A stretch of 64,000 bases of DNA from Actinacidiphila acidipaludis (GTDB lineage Bacteria; Actinomycetota; Actinomycetes; Streptomycetales; Streptomycetaceae). A model generated the notes under the pieces. It was not told the DNA's origin. It did no database searches and was given only the letters and a program-made list of their open reading frames with translations. The DNA lies in assembly GCF_019890725.1 (NCBI RefSeq), contig NZ_JAINZZ010000031.1, forward strand, positions 18,575 through 82,574, read 5' to 3'. How positions within the stretch are numbered: the stretch's first letter is position 1; every line of letters begins with the position of its first letter. Shown piece by piece: positions 1 through 8,073 of the stretch. The position numbers and the translations under genes were made by a program.

Positions 1-2
1 AC

Positions 3-239
3 ACCGAGGCGGCGGAGGCGAGGGCCACGGTGCAGGCGGCGCGGGAGGCGGTCGTGCGAGGTCGGGGCGGGCGACTGTGGGAGGCCATGGCGGCCGTCCC
101 TCCTTCCGGGGGTGGGGCCCGGCGGCGCCTGCACGGGGGAACAGGACGCCGCCGGACCTCGGCGGAGGTGGCCGCCCGCCGTGGTGACGACGACGGGGCG
201 TCGACGGCGGGGGATCGGCCACCTGTCGAGCGACGCTAA
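3..239 (+). CDS. 3' end of an unidentified gene (partial)
   Basis: An open frame enters from the left window edge and ends with TAA at 237-239. Its first 30 or so codons have almost exclusively G or C in third position and encode an Ala/Glu/Arg-rich helix-like stretch (TEAAEARATVQAAREAVV), which looks coding. The remainder turns into an Arg/Gly-rich low-complexity tail. I do not recognise a family. It could be the C-terminus of a real upstream gene or a chance frame; the edge prevents a decision. Positions 240-420 downstream hold no gene that I can support. Confidence 0.35.
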   Translation, partial: TEAAEARATVQAAREAVVRGRGGRLWEAMAAVPPSGGGARRRLHGGTGRRRTSAEVAARRGDDDGASTAGDRPPVERR

Positions 240-420
240 ACCTCCGGCGGGCCTTCGCGGGGGCGTTGGACCGGGACTGGTCTGCTTCCGGCCGGGCCCG
301 ACCGGAACCGACCGTCGTTCGACGGGTGACCTGCCCGCTTCGGTGCCCGCCGTGACCGATGCGCCCGGAACCCCACCCCGCCCGCCTGGTGGTGCTAAGG
401 GCGCGGTTAGGGTCCCGCCC

Positions 421-780
421 ATGGACACCCTGATCAATGTGTTTGTCGGCCTGCACATCCTGGGCATCGCCGCCCTGCTGGGCGGCTACCTCACCCAGCT
501 GAAGGTGATGGGCAACGGCGGCGCGCAGCTGCGCTTCGTCCCCGGCATGCTCTACGGCGCCGCCACGATGCTGGTGACCGGCGTGACGCTGGTCGCCCTG
601 ACGAACGCCCACCACCATCCCGTGGACAACGTCAAGATCGGCGTCAAGCTCGCGGTGCTGGTGGTCATCCTCGGCCTGCTCTACGTCAAGCGCGACGAGG
701 AGCGCATCGACCGTGCGACGTTCGGCGCGGTGGGCGCGCTGACCGTGGTCAACATCTTCATCGCGGTGCTCTGGACGTAG
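421..780 (+). CDS. Small integral membrane protein, 119 aa
   Basis: Starts MDTLINVFVGLHILG and is almost entirely hydrophobic, with four predicted membrane segments (about residues 4-24, 38-60, 75-93 and 105-119) separated by short loops; the second loop is His-rich (NAHHHP). No catalytic motif is visible and the function is unknown. The longer in-frame extension upstream is low complexity and rejected. The ATG is chosen because TAGGGT at 408-413 lies 8-13 nt before it, the place of a -10 box for a leaderless mRNA, and there is no Shine-Dalgarno sequence. It is a conserved-looking neighbour of the NlpC/P60 genes. Confidence 0.75.
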   Translation: MDTLINVFVGLHILGIAALLGGYLTQLKVMGNGGAQLRFVPGMLYGAATMLVTGVTLVALTNAHHHPVDNVKIGVKLAVLVVILGLLYVKRDEERIDRATFGAVGALTVVNIFIAVLWT

Positions 781-859
781 CAGGGCGCCGGCCCGGTCGT
801 CCCGGTCCGGCGCCCGTGGTGCGCGCGTGGCCCGCGGGCCACCGGTGCGCGAGGGGCCG

Positions 860-1897
860 TCAGGCCACGCGGCGCGCGGCCGCGAACGGCATCCAGCTCA
901 TCGGGGCGATCTCCACGGTCGCGCCGGTGTGCGGGGCGTGCACGACCTGGCCGTTGCCGAGGTAGATCCCGACGTGGGAGATGCCCGAGTAGAAGAAGAC
1001 CAGGTCGCCCGGCTGCAGGTCCGACTCGGACACCGCCACGCCGTCCTTGACCTGGTCCCAGGTGGTGCGGCCGATGGTGACGCCCGCCGCGCGGTACGCG
1101 GCCTGGGTCAGCCCGGAGCAGTCGTAGGCGTTCGGGCCGGTGCCGCCGGAGACGTACGGCTTGCCGCGCTGCGCGAGCGCGAACTGGATGGCCGCCGCGG
1201 CGCGGCCGGTGGCCGGGCCGCTGTAGGTGTAGCTGCTGGTGGCCTTCGACGTCGAGGGCGTCAGCGCGGCGAGCTTGGTCCGCTGGGCCGCGGTGAGGCT
1301 GTTCAGCAGCTTCTGTGCGGCCGCCAGCTTCGTCTGCAGGTTCTTCTTCTCGGTGCCGAGCTGGTTCTGCGCGCTGGTGAGCTGGTTCAGGCTCGAGGTG
1401 GCCTGCGCCCGCTGGATGTTCGCCTGCTCCTGCTGGACCTTGAAGGTCTGCAGGGCCTGCTCCTGCGTGGTGGAGAGGCGGTCCATCATGTGCGTCGTCT
1501 GCAGGAACTGCTCCGGGTTGTCGGAGAGCAGCAGCTGCGTGGTCTGGTCGAGGCCGCCGTCGCGGTACTGCGCGGTGGCGAACTGCCCCAGGACCCGCCG
1601 GGTCTCGTTCATCTGCTGGGTCTTCCGGGCGACCTCGGTCAGCAGCTGGTTGGCCTTGGCGCGCTGCGCCTCGGTCTTCTCCTTGGCCTGGTCGTACTGC
1701 TGCGTGGCCGTCTCTGCCTGCTGGTTGAGCGAGTCGATCTGCTTCTTCACCTCGGTGATCGAGGGCTTGGCAGGTGCCGCGTTCGCGGTCTCGCTCATCA
1801 GGGTGACGGACGCCAGTGCCGCTGCGGTGACTCCGACCGCCGCGCGCGGGGCGGCGCTGGCGAGAATCCGGGTACGCGGCTTGCGGTGCGACGCCAC
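860..1897 (-). CDS. Secreted NlpC/P60 (C40) peptidoglycan hydrolase
   Basis: A 345-residue exported cell-wall hydrolase. Residues 1-41 form a signal peptide (basic start, Ala/Val core, cleavage likely after ANA). Residues ~45-215 are a long Gln/Ala/Lys-rich coiled coil, and the C-terminal ~110 residues are the NlpC/P60 domain with catalytic Cys260 in YDCSGLTQ, His308 in SHVGIYLG and His320 in VVHAPHTG. The family cuts peptide stems (gamma-D-Glu to diamino acid bonds); the coiled coil commonly autoinhibits or docks to divisome or germination partners. GTG start with AAGGAG upstream. The 5' UTR carries a c-di-AMP riboswitch, so expression is probably tuned by c-di-AMP, as for other actinobacterial resuscitation/hydrolase genes. 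A paralogue lies immediately upstream on the same strand. Confidence 0.93.
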   Translation of the reverse strand: MASHRKPRTRILASAAPRAAVGVTAAALASVTLMSETANAAPAKPSITEVKKQIDSLNQQAETATQQYDQAKEKTEAQRAKANQLLTEVARKTQQMNETRRVLGQFATAQYRDGGLDQTTQLLLSDNPEQFLQTTHMMDRLSTTQEQALQTFKVQQEQANIQRAQATSSLNQLTSAQNQLGTEKKNLQTKLAAAQKLLNSLTAAQRTKLAALTPSTSKATSSYTYSGPATGRAAAAIQFALAQRGKPYVSGGTGPNAYDCSGLTQAAYRAAGVTIGRTTWDQVKDGVAVSESDLQPGDLVFFYSGISHVGIYLGNGQVVHAPHTGATVEIAPMSWMPFAAARRVA

Positions 1898-1919
1898 AGC
1901 GGGCGACTCCTTCCGTGGA

Positions 1920-2052
1920 CCGCCGACCGGGTTAGCTGACGGGTTCGGGCTGGGAAGGCTCCCCTACGGAAAGACGCTTGTCGGCGTCTGTCCCGATTCA
2001 CCCCAAAGGTGCTGGTGGGTCCCCGGTTCCGGCCGCCGGCCGGATTAGGCGG
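1920..2052 (-). promoter_or_regulatory. c-di-AMP riboswitch (ydaO/yuaA type)
   Basis: Read on the minus strand, the leader of the NlpC/P60 gene at 860-1897 contains the ydaO hallmarks in order: a closing stem CCGCC...GGCGG (2052-2048 with 1924-1920), GGAACCGGGGACCC (2031-2018), GGGGTGAATCGGGA, then AGGGGAGCC, CCCAGCCCGAACCC and GTCAGCTAAC (1940-1931). These conserved purine-rich cores form the two pseudo-symmetrical c-di-AMP sites. The element ends about 22 nt before the GTG start. In this family ligand binding normally turns the downstream gene off. Region 2053-2201 beyond it should hold the promoter, but no clear -35/-10 pair stands out. Confidence 0.92.
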
Positions 2053-2201
2053 AGGTGACGTGCTGCCGGCACTTGCACCGGCGGGAGACAGGTCACCTAG
2101 CGGGCTACGGTAATCAACTCTCGCGACTGTTGGGAAGTTTGGATCGCAATGTGACCGAAATCGCTTTGTGATCTTACGGTTGGTGACAGTGATTCAGGGG
2201 G

Positions 2202-3323
2202 TCAATACGGGCGAACGGCCGCGTAGAAGGGCATTTCCGTGATCGGAGCGATCTTGACGACCGTGCCCGTGTGCGGAGCGTGAATCATCTCGCCGTTGCC
2301 GATGTAGAGACCGACGTGGCTGACGTCGCTGAAGAAGAAGATCAGGTCCCCCGGCTGGAGGTTGGACTCCGAGACCCGGGTGCCGACGTTCACCTGGTCG
2401 TAGGTGGTGCGCGGCAGCGTGATCCCGGCCGCCTTGTAGGCCGCCTGGGTCAGACCCGAGCAGTCGAACGAGCCGGGGCCGGTCGCTCCCCATACGTACG
2501 GCTTGCCGAGCTGGTTGCGGGCGAAGGCGATCGCCTGTTCGGCGACCGAGGAGTTGACCGGGGCGGTGGGCGTGGTGCCGCCGGTCTTCGCGGCCGCCTT
2601 GGCCGCCGCCTCCTGCGCGGCCTTCTCCTTCGCCGCGAGCGCCGCGGCCTTCGCGCGGGCCTCCTGCTCCTGCTTGGCGGCCAGCGCGGCCAGCCGCGCC
2701 TTCTCCTGCGCGGTGAGGCTGTTGAGCAGATGCTGGGCCTCGCCCAGCTTGGTCTGCACGGTCTGCTTGGCGGTCTTCAGCTTCGCCTGCTGCGTGGTGA
2801 GCGTCGCCAGGCTCTTGGCCGCCTCCACGCGCTCCTGCGTCGCGGCCACCTGCTGCACCCGGTACGACTCGACGGCCGCCTTCTGCCGCTGTGCGAGCAC
2901 GTCGGTCAGGTGCAGTTGGTCGAGCAGGTCCTGCGGGCTGCCGGAGAGCATGTAGCGGGTCGTCGAGTCGTCTCCGCCGTCGCGGTACTGCGCGGCCGCG
3001 TACTGGCCGAGCTGACGGCGGGCGTCGTTGAGCGTCTGGGTCTTCCGGGCGACCTGCGCCAGGAGTTTGTCGACCTTGCTGTTCTGCTGGTCGGCCTGCT
3101 CCTTGGCGCCGTTGTAGTTCTGGGTGGCGACCTCGGCCTGGTGCATCAGGGAGTCGACCTTCGCCTTGACCTCGGCGATGGAGGGCTGGGAGGGGGCGGG
3201 CTGCGCGTGCGCGGTCTCGCTCAGCAGGGTCACGGTGGCGAGTGCCGCGGTCGTGATCCCCACCGCGGCACGGGGCCCGGGGGTGCTGAGTAGCGCGGTT
3301 CTGGCCTTACGGTGCGTCGCCAT
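2202..3323 (-). CDS. Secreted NlpC/P60 (C40) peptidoglycan hydrolase, second copy
   Basis: A 373-residue paralogue of the gene just downstream. Signal peptide 1-41 (cleavage near AHA), coiled coil ~45-245, a lysine/alanine-rich linker (KEKAAQEAAAKAAAK, ~residues 235-250), then the NlpC/P60 domain with Cys288 in FDCSGLTQ, His336 in SHVGLYIG and His348 in MIHAPHTG. ATG start with GAGGAG 10 nt upstream. Unlike its neighbour, the 150 nt before the start contain none of the ydaO motifs, so the two hydrolases appear to be differently regulated. The 304-nt gap between the genes suggests that the downstream gene has its own promoter and leader. Likely role: peptidoglycan remodelling during growth, septation or spore germination. 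Confidence 0.92.
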   Translation of the reverse strand: MATHRKARTALLSTPGPRAAVGITTAALATVTLLSETAHAQPAPSQPSIAEVKAKVDSLMHQAEVATQNYNGAKEQADQQNSKVDKLLAQVARKTQTLNDARRQLGQYAAAQYRDGGDDSTTRYMLSGSPQDLLDQLHLTDVLAQRQKAAVESYRVQQVAATQERVEAAKSLATLTTQQAKLKTAKQTVQTKLGEAQHLLNSLTAQEKARLAALAAKQEQEARAKAAALAAKEKAAQEAAAKAAAKTGGTTPTAPVNSSVAEQAIAFARNQLGKPYVWGATGPGSFDCSGLTQAAYKAAGITLPRTTYDQVNVGTRVSESNLQPGDLIFFFSDVSHVGLYIGNGEMIHAPHTGTVVKIAPITEMPFYAAVRPY

Positions 3324-3555
3324 GGCGGGCGGACTCCTCTCGGACGCGGACCGGTGCGGCTGGTGCGGGAACGTAGCCCAGGCCCGGCAGCGCTGGGAAG
3401 GCCGATGTCCGATAAGGCCCGATACCTTTTCGTAATCTTTTGCTCGAACGCGTGTCTCGTCACTCAGTGTGTTAATGGAGCCCCGCTGCGCGTCCGGCGG
3501 CCGGTTCCGCGAACCGGGACGGAGTGTCGGCGGGGCGGCCTAGACTCAGGAGGCG

Positions 3556-6171
3556 ATGAGCAGCCTCTTTGACGACAGTTTCCTGGCCGGTCTCGACGCG
3601 GCCCACGGCCCCGCCGACGACGGGCCGCCCCCGCCGCCGGACGGCGAGCACGGCGACGCCGAGCACGTCCCCGAGGGCCTGTTCGGCGACCGTTTCGACG
3701 GCCCGCCGCCCGTCCGCGACAGCCACTACCGCAACGGCGCGGCCCGCCCGGCCACCGACCCCGCCCAGCTGCTCGAGGGGCTGAACGAACAGCAGCGCGC
3801 CGCCGTGGTGCACGCCGGCGGGCCGCTGCTCATCGTCGCCGGCGCCGGCTCCGGCAAGACCCGGGTGCTCACCCACCGCATCGCCCACCTGCTCTACGCC
3901 CGGCACGTCCACCCCGGCTCGATCCTCGCGATCACCTTCACCAACAAGGCCGCGGGCGAGATGAAGGAGCGCGTGGAGCAGCTCGTCGGCCCGCGGGCCG
4001 GCGCCATGTGGGTGTCGACGTTCCACAGCGCGTGCGTGCGGATCCTGCGCCGCGAGTCGAAGAAGCTGGGCTTCACCTCGTCCTTCTCCATCTACGACGC
4101 GGCCGACTCCAAGCGGCTGATGGCCCTGGTCTGCCAGCGCGACCTGGACCTGGACCCCAAGCAGTTCCCACCGAAGTCGTTCAGCGCCAAGATCTCCAAC
4201 CTCAAGAACGAGCTCATCGACGAGGAGACCTTCGCCGACCAGGCCGAGAACCCCTTCGACAAGAAGCTCGCCGAGGCGTACGCGCTCTACCAGGCACGGC
4301 TGCGCGAGGCCAACGCCCTGGACTTCGACGACATCATCATGACCACCGTCAACCTGCTGCAGGCGTTCCCGGACGTCGCCGAGCACTACCGGCGGCGCTT
4401 CCGGCACGTCCTGGTCGACGAGTACCAGGACACCAACCACGCGCAGTACACGCTGGTCCGCGAGCTCGTCGGCACCGGGGGCCCGGCCGCCGGGGCGGAG
4501 GGCCCGGCGGACGGCGCAGCGCGATCGGCGGCCGGCTCGGGGGACGCGCCGGCGGACGGCCCGGCGGACGGCCCGGCGGACGGCTCCGCGGAAGGCAGCG
4601 GCCCGATCCCGCCCGCCGAGCTGTGCGTGGTCGGTGACGCCGACCAGTCGATCTACGCCTTCCGCGGCGCCACGATCCGCAACATCCTCCAGTTCGAGGA
4701 GGACTACCCGCAGGCCCGCACGATCCTGCTGGAGCAGAACTACCGCTCGACGCAGACGATCCTGTCGGCCGCCAACGCGGTCATCGAGCGCAACGCCGGC
4801 CGCCGGGCCAAGAACCTGTGGACCGAGTCCGGCAACGGCCCGGTGATCATCGGCTACGTCGCCGACCAGGAGCACGACGAGGCCCAGTACGTCGCCGACG
4901 AGATCGACCGGCTCACCGACGCAGGCGACGCCCGCCCCGGCGACGTGGCGGTCTTCTACCGCACCAACGCGCAGTCCCGGGTGTTCGAGGAGGTGTTCAT
5001 CCGCGTCGGCCTGCCCTACAAGGTCGTCGGCGGGGTGCGCTTCTACGAGCGCCGCGAGGTCCGGGACGTGCTCGCCTACCTGCGGGTGCTGGCCAACCCC
5101 GAGGACGGCGTGCCGCTGCGCCGCATCCTCAACGTCCCCAAGCGCGGCATCGGCGAGCGCGCCGAGGCGATGATCGACGCCCTCGCCCAGCGCGAGAAGG
5201 TGTCCTTCGCGCAGGCGCTGCGCCGGGTCGACGAGGCGTACGGCATGGCCGCCCGCTCGGCCAACGCCGTCAAGCGGTTCAACACGCTGATGGACGAGCT
5301 GCGCACCGTCGTGGAGTCGGGCGCGGGACCCGCGGTCGTCCTGGAGGCGGTGCTCGAACGCACCGGCTACCTCGCCGAGTTGCAGGCGTCCACCGACCCG
5401 CAGGACGAGACCCGCGTCGAGAACCTCCAGGAACTCGCCGCCGTCGCGCTGGAGTTCGAGCAGGACCGCGGCGAGGAGGGCAGCACCCTGGCCGAGTTCC
5501 TGGAGCGCGTGGCCCTGGTCGCCGACTCCGACGAGATCCCGGACGACGAGGAGGGGTCCGGCGGCGTGATCACCCTGATGACGCTGCACACCGCGAAGGG
5601 CCTGGAGTTCCCCGTGGTGTTCCTCACCGGCATGGAGGACGGCGTCTTCCCGCACATGCGGGCCCTGGGACAGGTCAAGGAGCTGGAGGAGGAGCGGCGG
5701 CTGGCGTACGTCGGCATCACCCGCGCCCGCGAGCGCCTCTACCTGACCCGCTCGACGATGCGCAGCGCCTGGGGGCAGCCGGCCTACAACCCCCCGTCAC
5801 GCTTCCTGGAGGAGATCCCCGACGCGCTCATCGAGTGGAAGCGCAAGGGATCCTCGGGGGGCGGCTTCGGCTCGGGCTCCGGCGGCGGTGGAGCGGTGTC
5901 CAAGGCCGCGGCGTCGCTGTCCTCGACGCTCGCCGCGCGCAGCCGCGGGGGCTCCGGCGCCGCGGGCTCGCGGGGCTTCGCCACGCGGAGGTCCGGCGAT
6001 CGGCCGGTGATCTCGCTGGCGGTCGGGGACCGCGTCACCCACGACCAGTTCGGGCTCGGCACCGTCATCGCGGTCACCGGGCGCCCGGGCGACGAGAAGG
6101 CCACGATCGACTTCGGGGACGAGCGGCCGAAGCAATTGCTGCTGCGGTACGCGCCGGTGGAGAAGCTGTAG
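3556..6171 (+). CDS. pcrA: ATP-dependent DNA helicase PcrA/UvrD (SF1A)
   Basis: An 871-residue 3'-5' superfamily 1 helicase used in nucleotide excision repair, replication-fork processing and removal of stalled RNA polymerase. Walker A is GAGSGKT at 96-102, motif Ia AITFTNKAAGEM, Walker B DEYQDTN from 288, motif III GDADQSIYAFRGA from 360, motif IV NYRSTQ, motif V TLMTLHTAKGLEF, motif VI YVGITRARERLYLT. The N-terminal ~65 residues are acidic/Pro-rich and precede LNEQQRAAV. The C-terminus after a Gly/Ser linker (~765-815) is a Tudor-like fold (VGDRVTHDQFGLGTVIAV) of the kind that binds RNA polymerase. An Ala/Gly/Pro/Asp insertion of ~45 residues sits between motifs II and III. Start ATG follows CAGGAGGCG. 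Usual family length is 720-830, so the excess is the disordered parts. Confidence 0.97.
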   Translation: MSSLFDDSFLAGLDAAHGPADDGPPPPPDGEHGDAEHVPEGLFGDRFDGPPPVRDSHYRNGAARPATDPAQLLEGLNEQQRAAVVHAGGPLLIVAGAGSGKTRVLTHRIAHLLYARHVHPGSILAITFTNKAAGEMKERVEQLVGPRAGAMWVSTFHSACVRILRRESKKLGFTSSFSIYDAADSKRLMALVCQRDLDLDPKQFPPKSFSAKISNLKNELIDEETFADQAENPFDKKLAEAYALYQARLREANALDFDDIIMTTVNLLQAFPDVAEHYRRRFRHVLVDEYQDTNHAQYTLVRELVGTGGPAAGAEGPADGAARSAAGSGDAPADGPADGPADGSAEGSGPIPPAELCVVGDADQSIYAFRGATIRNILQFEEDYPQARTILLEQNYRSTQTILSAANAVIERNAGRRAKNLWTESGNGPVIIGYVADQEHDEAQYVADEIDRLTDAGDARPGDVAVFYRTNAQSRVFEEVFIRVGLPYKVVGGVRFYERREVRDVLAYLRVLANPEDGVPLRRILNVPKRGIGERAEAMIDALAQREKVSFAQALRRVDEAYGMAARSANAVKRFNTLMDELRTVVESGAGPAVVLEAVLERTGYLAELQASTDPQDETRVENLQELAAVALEFEQDRGEEGSTLAEFLERVALVADSDEIPDDEEGSGGVITLMTLHTAKGLEFPVVFLTGMEDGVFPHMRALGQVKELEEERRLAYVGITRARERLYLTRSTMRSAWGQPAYNPPSRFLEEIPDALIEWKRKGSSGGGFGSGSGGGGAVSKAAASLSSTLAARSRGGSGAAGSRGFATRRSGDRPVISLAVGDRVTHDQFGLGTVIAVTGRPGDEKATIDFGDERPKQLLLRYAPVEKL
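4552..4587 (+). repeat. 12-nt tandem repeat inside pcrA
   Basis: Three consecutive copies of GCGGACGGCCCG (the third ends CTCC) encode ADGPADGPADGS in the insertion between helicase motifs II and III. The length is a multiple of three, so copy-number change would keep the frame. Confidence 0.85.
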
Positions 6172-6335
6172 CGGCTGCCGGGCGGTGACCGCTGCCGGGC
6201 GGGCGGGGGCGTCGGGCCTCCGGCCGTCCGGGGACGGCGGCGCCTCCCGGGGCGCGGCTCACCGGCGGGGCGGTGCGTCCGTGGTGGGCGCGCGGCCCTT
6301 GACGCTCAGCGGGGACGCTCAGCGGAGTCGAGGGC

Positions 6336-7934
6336 TCAGCGGGGGTCGAGGCCGTGCGCGAGGAGCCAGGGCAGCGGGTCGATCGGGGAGCCGCCGTGCG
6401 GGCGCACCTCCAGGTGCAGGTGCGGACCCGTGGTGTTGCCGGTGTTGCCCGAGTAGGCGATGACCGTGCCCGCCTTGACGGACCCGGACCGGATCTTGGT
6501 GCTGCTCAGGTGGCAGTACCAGGTCTCGGTGCCGTCGGGCGCGGTGACGATGGCCATGTTGCCGTAGGACGGGTTCCACTGCGTGCGGACCGTGCCGTCG
6601 GTGACGGCCATCACGGGTGTGCCCACCTGGACCGGGAAGTCGATGCCGGTGTGCAGGGCCATCCAGTTGACGCCGGCCTGACCGAAGTACGCGCTCAGGC
6701 CCTTCTGCGTCACCGGCAGCACGAACTTCGGCCGCAGCGCCTCCTTGCGGGCGGCGGCCTCCGCGGCCGCCTTCTTCGCCGCGGCCTGGCGCTCCTTGAG
6801 GTCCAGCCGCTCCTGGGAGCGGCTGGCTCGGGTTGCGAAGTCGTCGGCGTCACGGCTGACGCCGGTGAGCTGCCGGTCGAGCTGCTGCGTCGGCGTCTTG
6901 GCGGTCGCGTCGGCCTGCGTCGTGGACGAGCTCTGGGCCATGCCGACCCCCGCGACCGCGGCGGCGCCGACCGCCGCGACGCCCATCACGGCCACCGACG
7001 GCACGGCGACCGTCAGCAGCGCCGAGCGCTTGGCGGGTTTGCGGCGGCGGCTGCGGGCGGTCGGCTCACCGTCGGCGAAGCCGTCCGCGGAGTACTCGTC
7101 GTTCGCGTAGTCGTGGCGGGCCGTCGGTTCGTCGCGGCCGTAGGAGTACGCCAACTCGTCGGCCAGGTCTGCGGGGTCTGCGGGGTCGGCGAGGTACCTG
7201 TCGTCCGCGCCGCTCGGGGCGTCACCGGCGTACGGGTCCGCTGTCAGGTCGTCCGCGTAGGGGTCGGGCGCGTCGGCGGGTGACGCGGCCTGAGCCGCGT
7301 GGGCGCCGGGCGCCGGGAAAGCCGTGGTCCGGTCGTCGGCCGCGGGGTAACCCGTGCCGTAGGCCGTGCCGTACGCCGTGTCGTAAGCAGGCGCCGCGGC
7401 CGGAGTCGCCGTCGGAGCCAGGTGTTCGTAGACGCCGGTGTCACCCGACGCGTCGTAGCCGTACCCGTATCCGTAGCCGTACGTCGGGTACGCGCCGGAG
7501 TCCCAGTCCTGCTGGGGCGTCGGATGCGCCTGCGGGAACGACGTGAACGCGCCGGTCTCGTAGGAACCGGTGTCGTAGGAACCGGTCTCGTAGGCCGACG
7601 TGTCGTACGAGCCCGTGCCGTACGAGCCGGCGCCGTAGCTGCCGGTGCCGGTCACCGTGGCGGCCTGGCCCTGGGCCTGGCCGTAGGCGTACGGGTCGTG
7701 GGTGGCGTAACCGCCGGTGTCCCAGGACTGCGTGGCGCTCGCGTCGTAACCGAACGAGTAGCCGTAGCCCTGCGTCTGGTCGTGCGAGGGCGTGTACTGC
7801 TGCGGGATGGCGTAGGTGCCGGTGGTGTCGTCGCCGAAGGCGGTGCCGACGGTCTGGTGGGAGCCCGTGGAATAGGGGTCGTACCCGTAGGCGTCGTAGT
7901 CGGGGGAGTATCCCGACGAGGGACCTTCGTTCAC
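6336..7934 (-). CDS. Membrane-anchored M23 metallopeptidase with Tyr/Gly-rich cytosolic tail
   Basis: 532 residues. The C-terminal domain (~395-532) is a peptidase M23/LytM fold with the zinc/catalytic residues His428 and Asp432 (HTGIDFP) and His505/His507 (HLHLEVR), so it should be an active endopeptidase on peptidoglycan cross-bridges. A single membrane segment (304-333) follows a basic RSRRRKPAKR stop, and a coiled helix (~350-400) links it to the domain. Residues 1-190 are a low-complexity tail of Tyr, Gly, Ser, Thr and Asp with repeats such as TGSYDTGSYE and YGYGYGYD; residues 195-300 are acidic. By the positive-inside rule the tail is cytosolic and the peptidase outside. GTG start; promoter TTGTCG-18-TACAGT lies upstream. 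Confidence 0.9.
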   Translation of the reverse strand: MNEGPSSGYSPDYDAYGYDPYSTGSHQTVGTAFGDDTTGTYAIPQQYTPSHDQTQGYGYSFGYDASATQSWDTGGYATHDPYAYGQAQGQAATVTGTGSYGAGSYGTGSYDTSAYETGSYDTGSYETGAFTSFPQAHPTPQQDWDSGAYPTYGYGYGYGYDASGDTGVYEHLAPTATPAAAPAYDTAYGTAYGTGYPAADDRTTAFPAPGAHAAQAASPADAPDPYADDLTADPYAGDAPSGADDRYLADPADPADLADELAYSYGRDEPTARHDYANDEYSADGFADGEPTARSRRRKPAKRSALLTVAVPSVAVMGVAAVGAAAVAGVGMAQSSSTTQADATAKTPTQQLDRQLTGVSRDADDFATRASRSQERLDLKERQAAAKKAAAEAAARKEALRPKFVLPVTQKGLSAYFGQAGVNWMALHTGIDFPVQVGTPVMAVTDGTVRTQWNPSYGNMAIVTAPDGTETWYCHLSSTKIRSGSVKAGTVIAYSGNTGNTTGPHLHLEVRPHGGSPIDPLPWLLAHGLDPR

Positions 7935-7977
7935 CGCCAGCTTCTCTTTCGCCTCGGCAGCAGGAGAATTAGCGGCG

Positions 7978-8007
7978 ACTGTAGCCCTCCGTACCCGGCC
8001 GCGACAA
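7978..8007 (-). promoter_or_regulatory. Sigma70-type promoter for the M23 peptidase gene
   Basis: On the minus strand TTGTCG (8007-8002) is followed after 18 nt by TACAGT (7983-7978), a good housekeeping promoter. It would give a leader of about 35-40 nt before the GTG at 7934. Assigned by pattern only. Confidence 0.55.
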
Positions 8008-8045
8008 TCTCTCCCCGAGACCTGGCGCCCGCCTTGCCCGGTGTT

Positions 8046-8062
8046 CGGTCGATATTCGACCG
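8046..8062. promoter_or_regulatory. Short palindrome CGGTCGA-N3-TCGACCG
   Basis: Perfect 7-bp arms around TAT, lying between the end of the lipase-like gene (8074) and the M23 promoter (from 8007). It could be an operator upstream of the M23 promoter or a small terminator for the lipase gene; there is no U-tract. No regulator can be named. Confidence 0.3.
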
Positions 8063-8073
8063 TTACATGTCCG

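Noticed and set aside
3472..5655. 727-residue open frame antisense to pcrA
   Set aside because: Val/Leu/Gly/Arg-rich low-complexity translation typical of GC-rich antisense; pcrA on the other strand has every helicase motif.
6301..6344. GACGCTCAGCGG direct repeats before the M23 stop
   Set aside because: Two and a half short copies in a convergent gap; no dyad or phase that suggests function.
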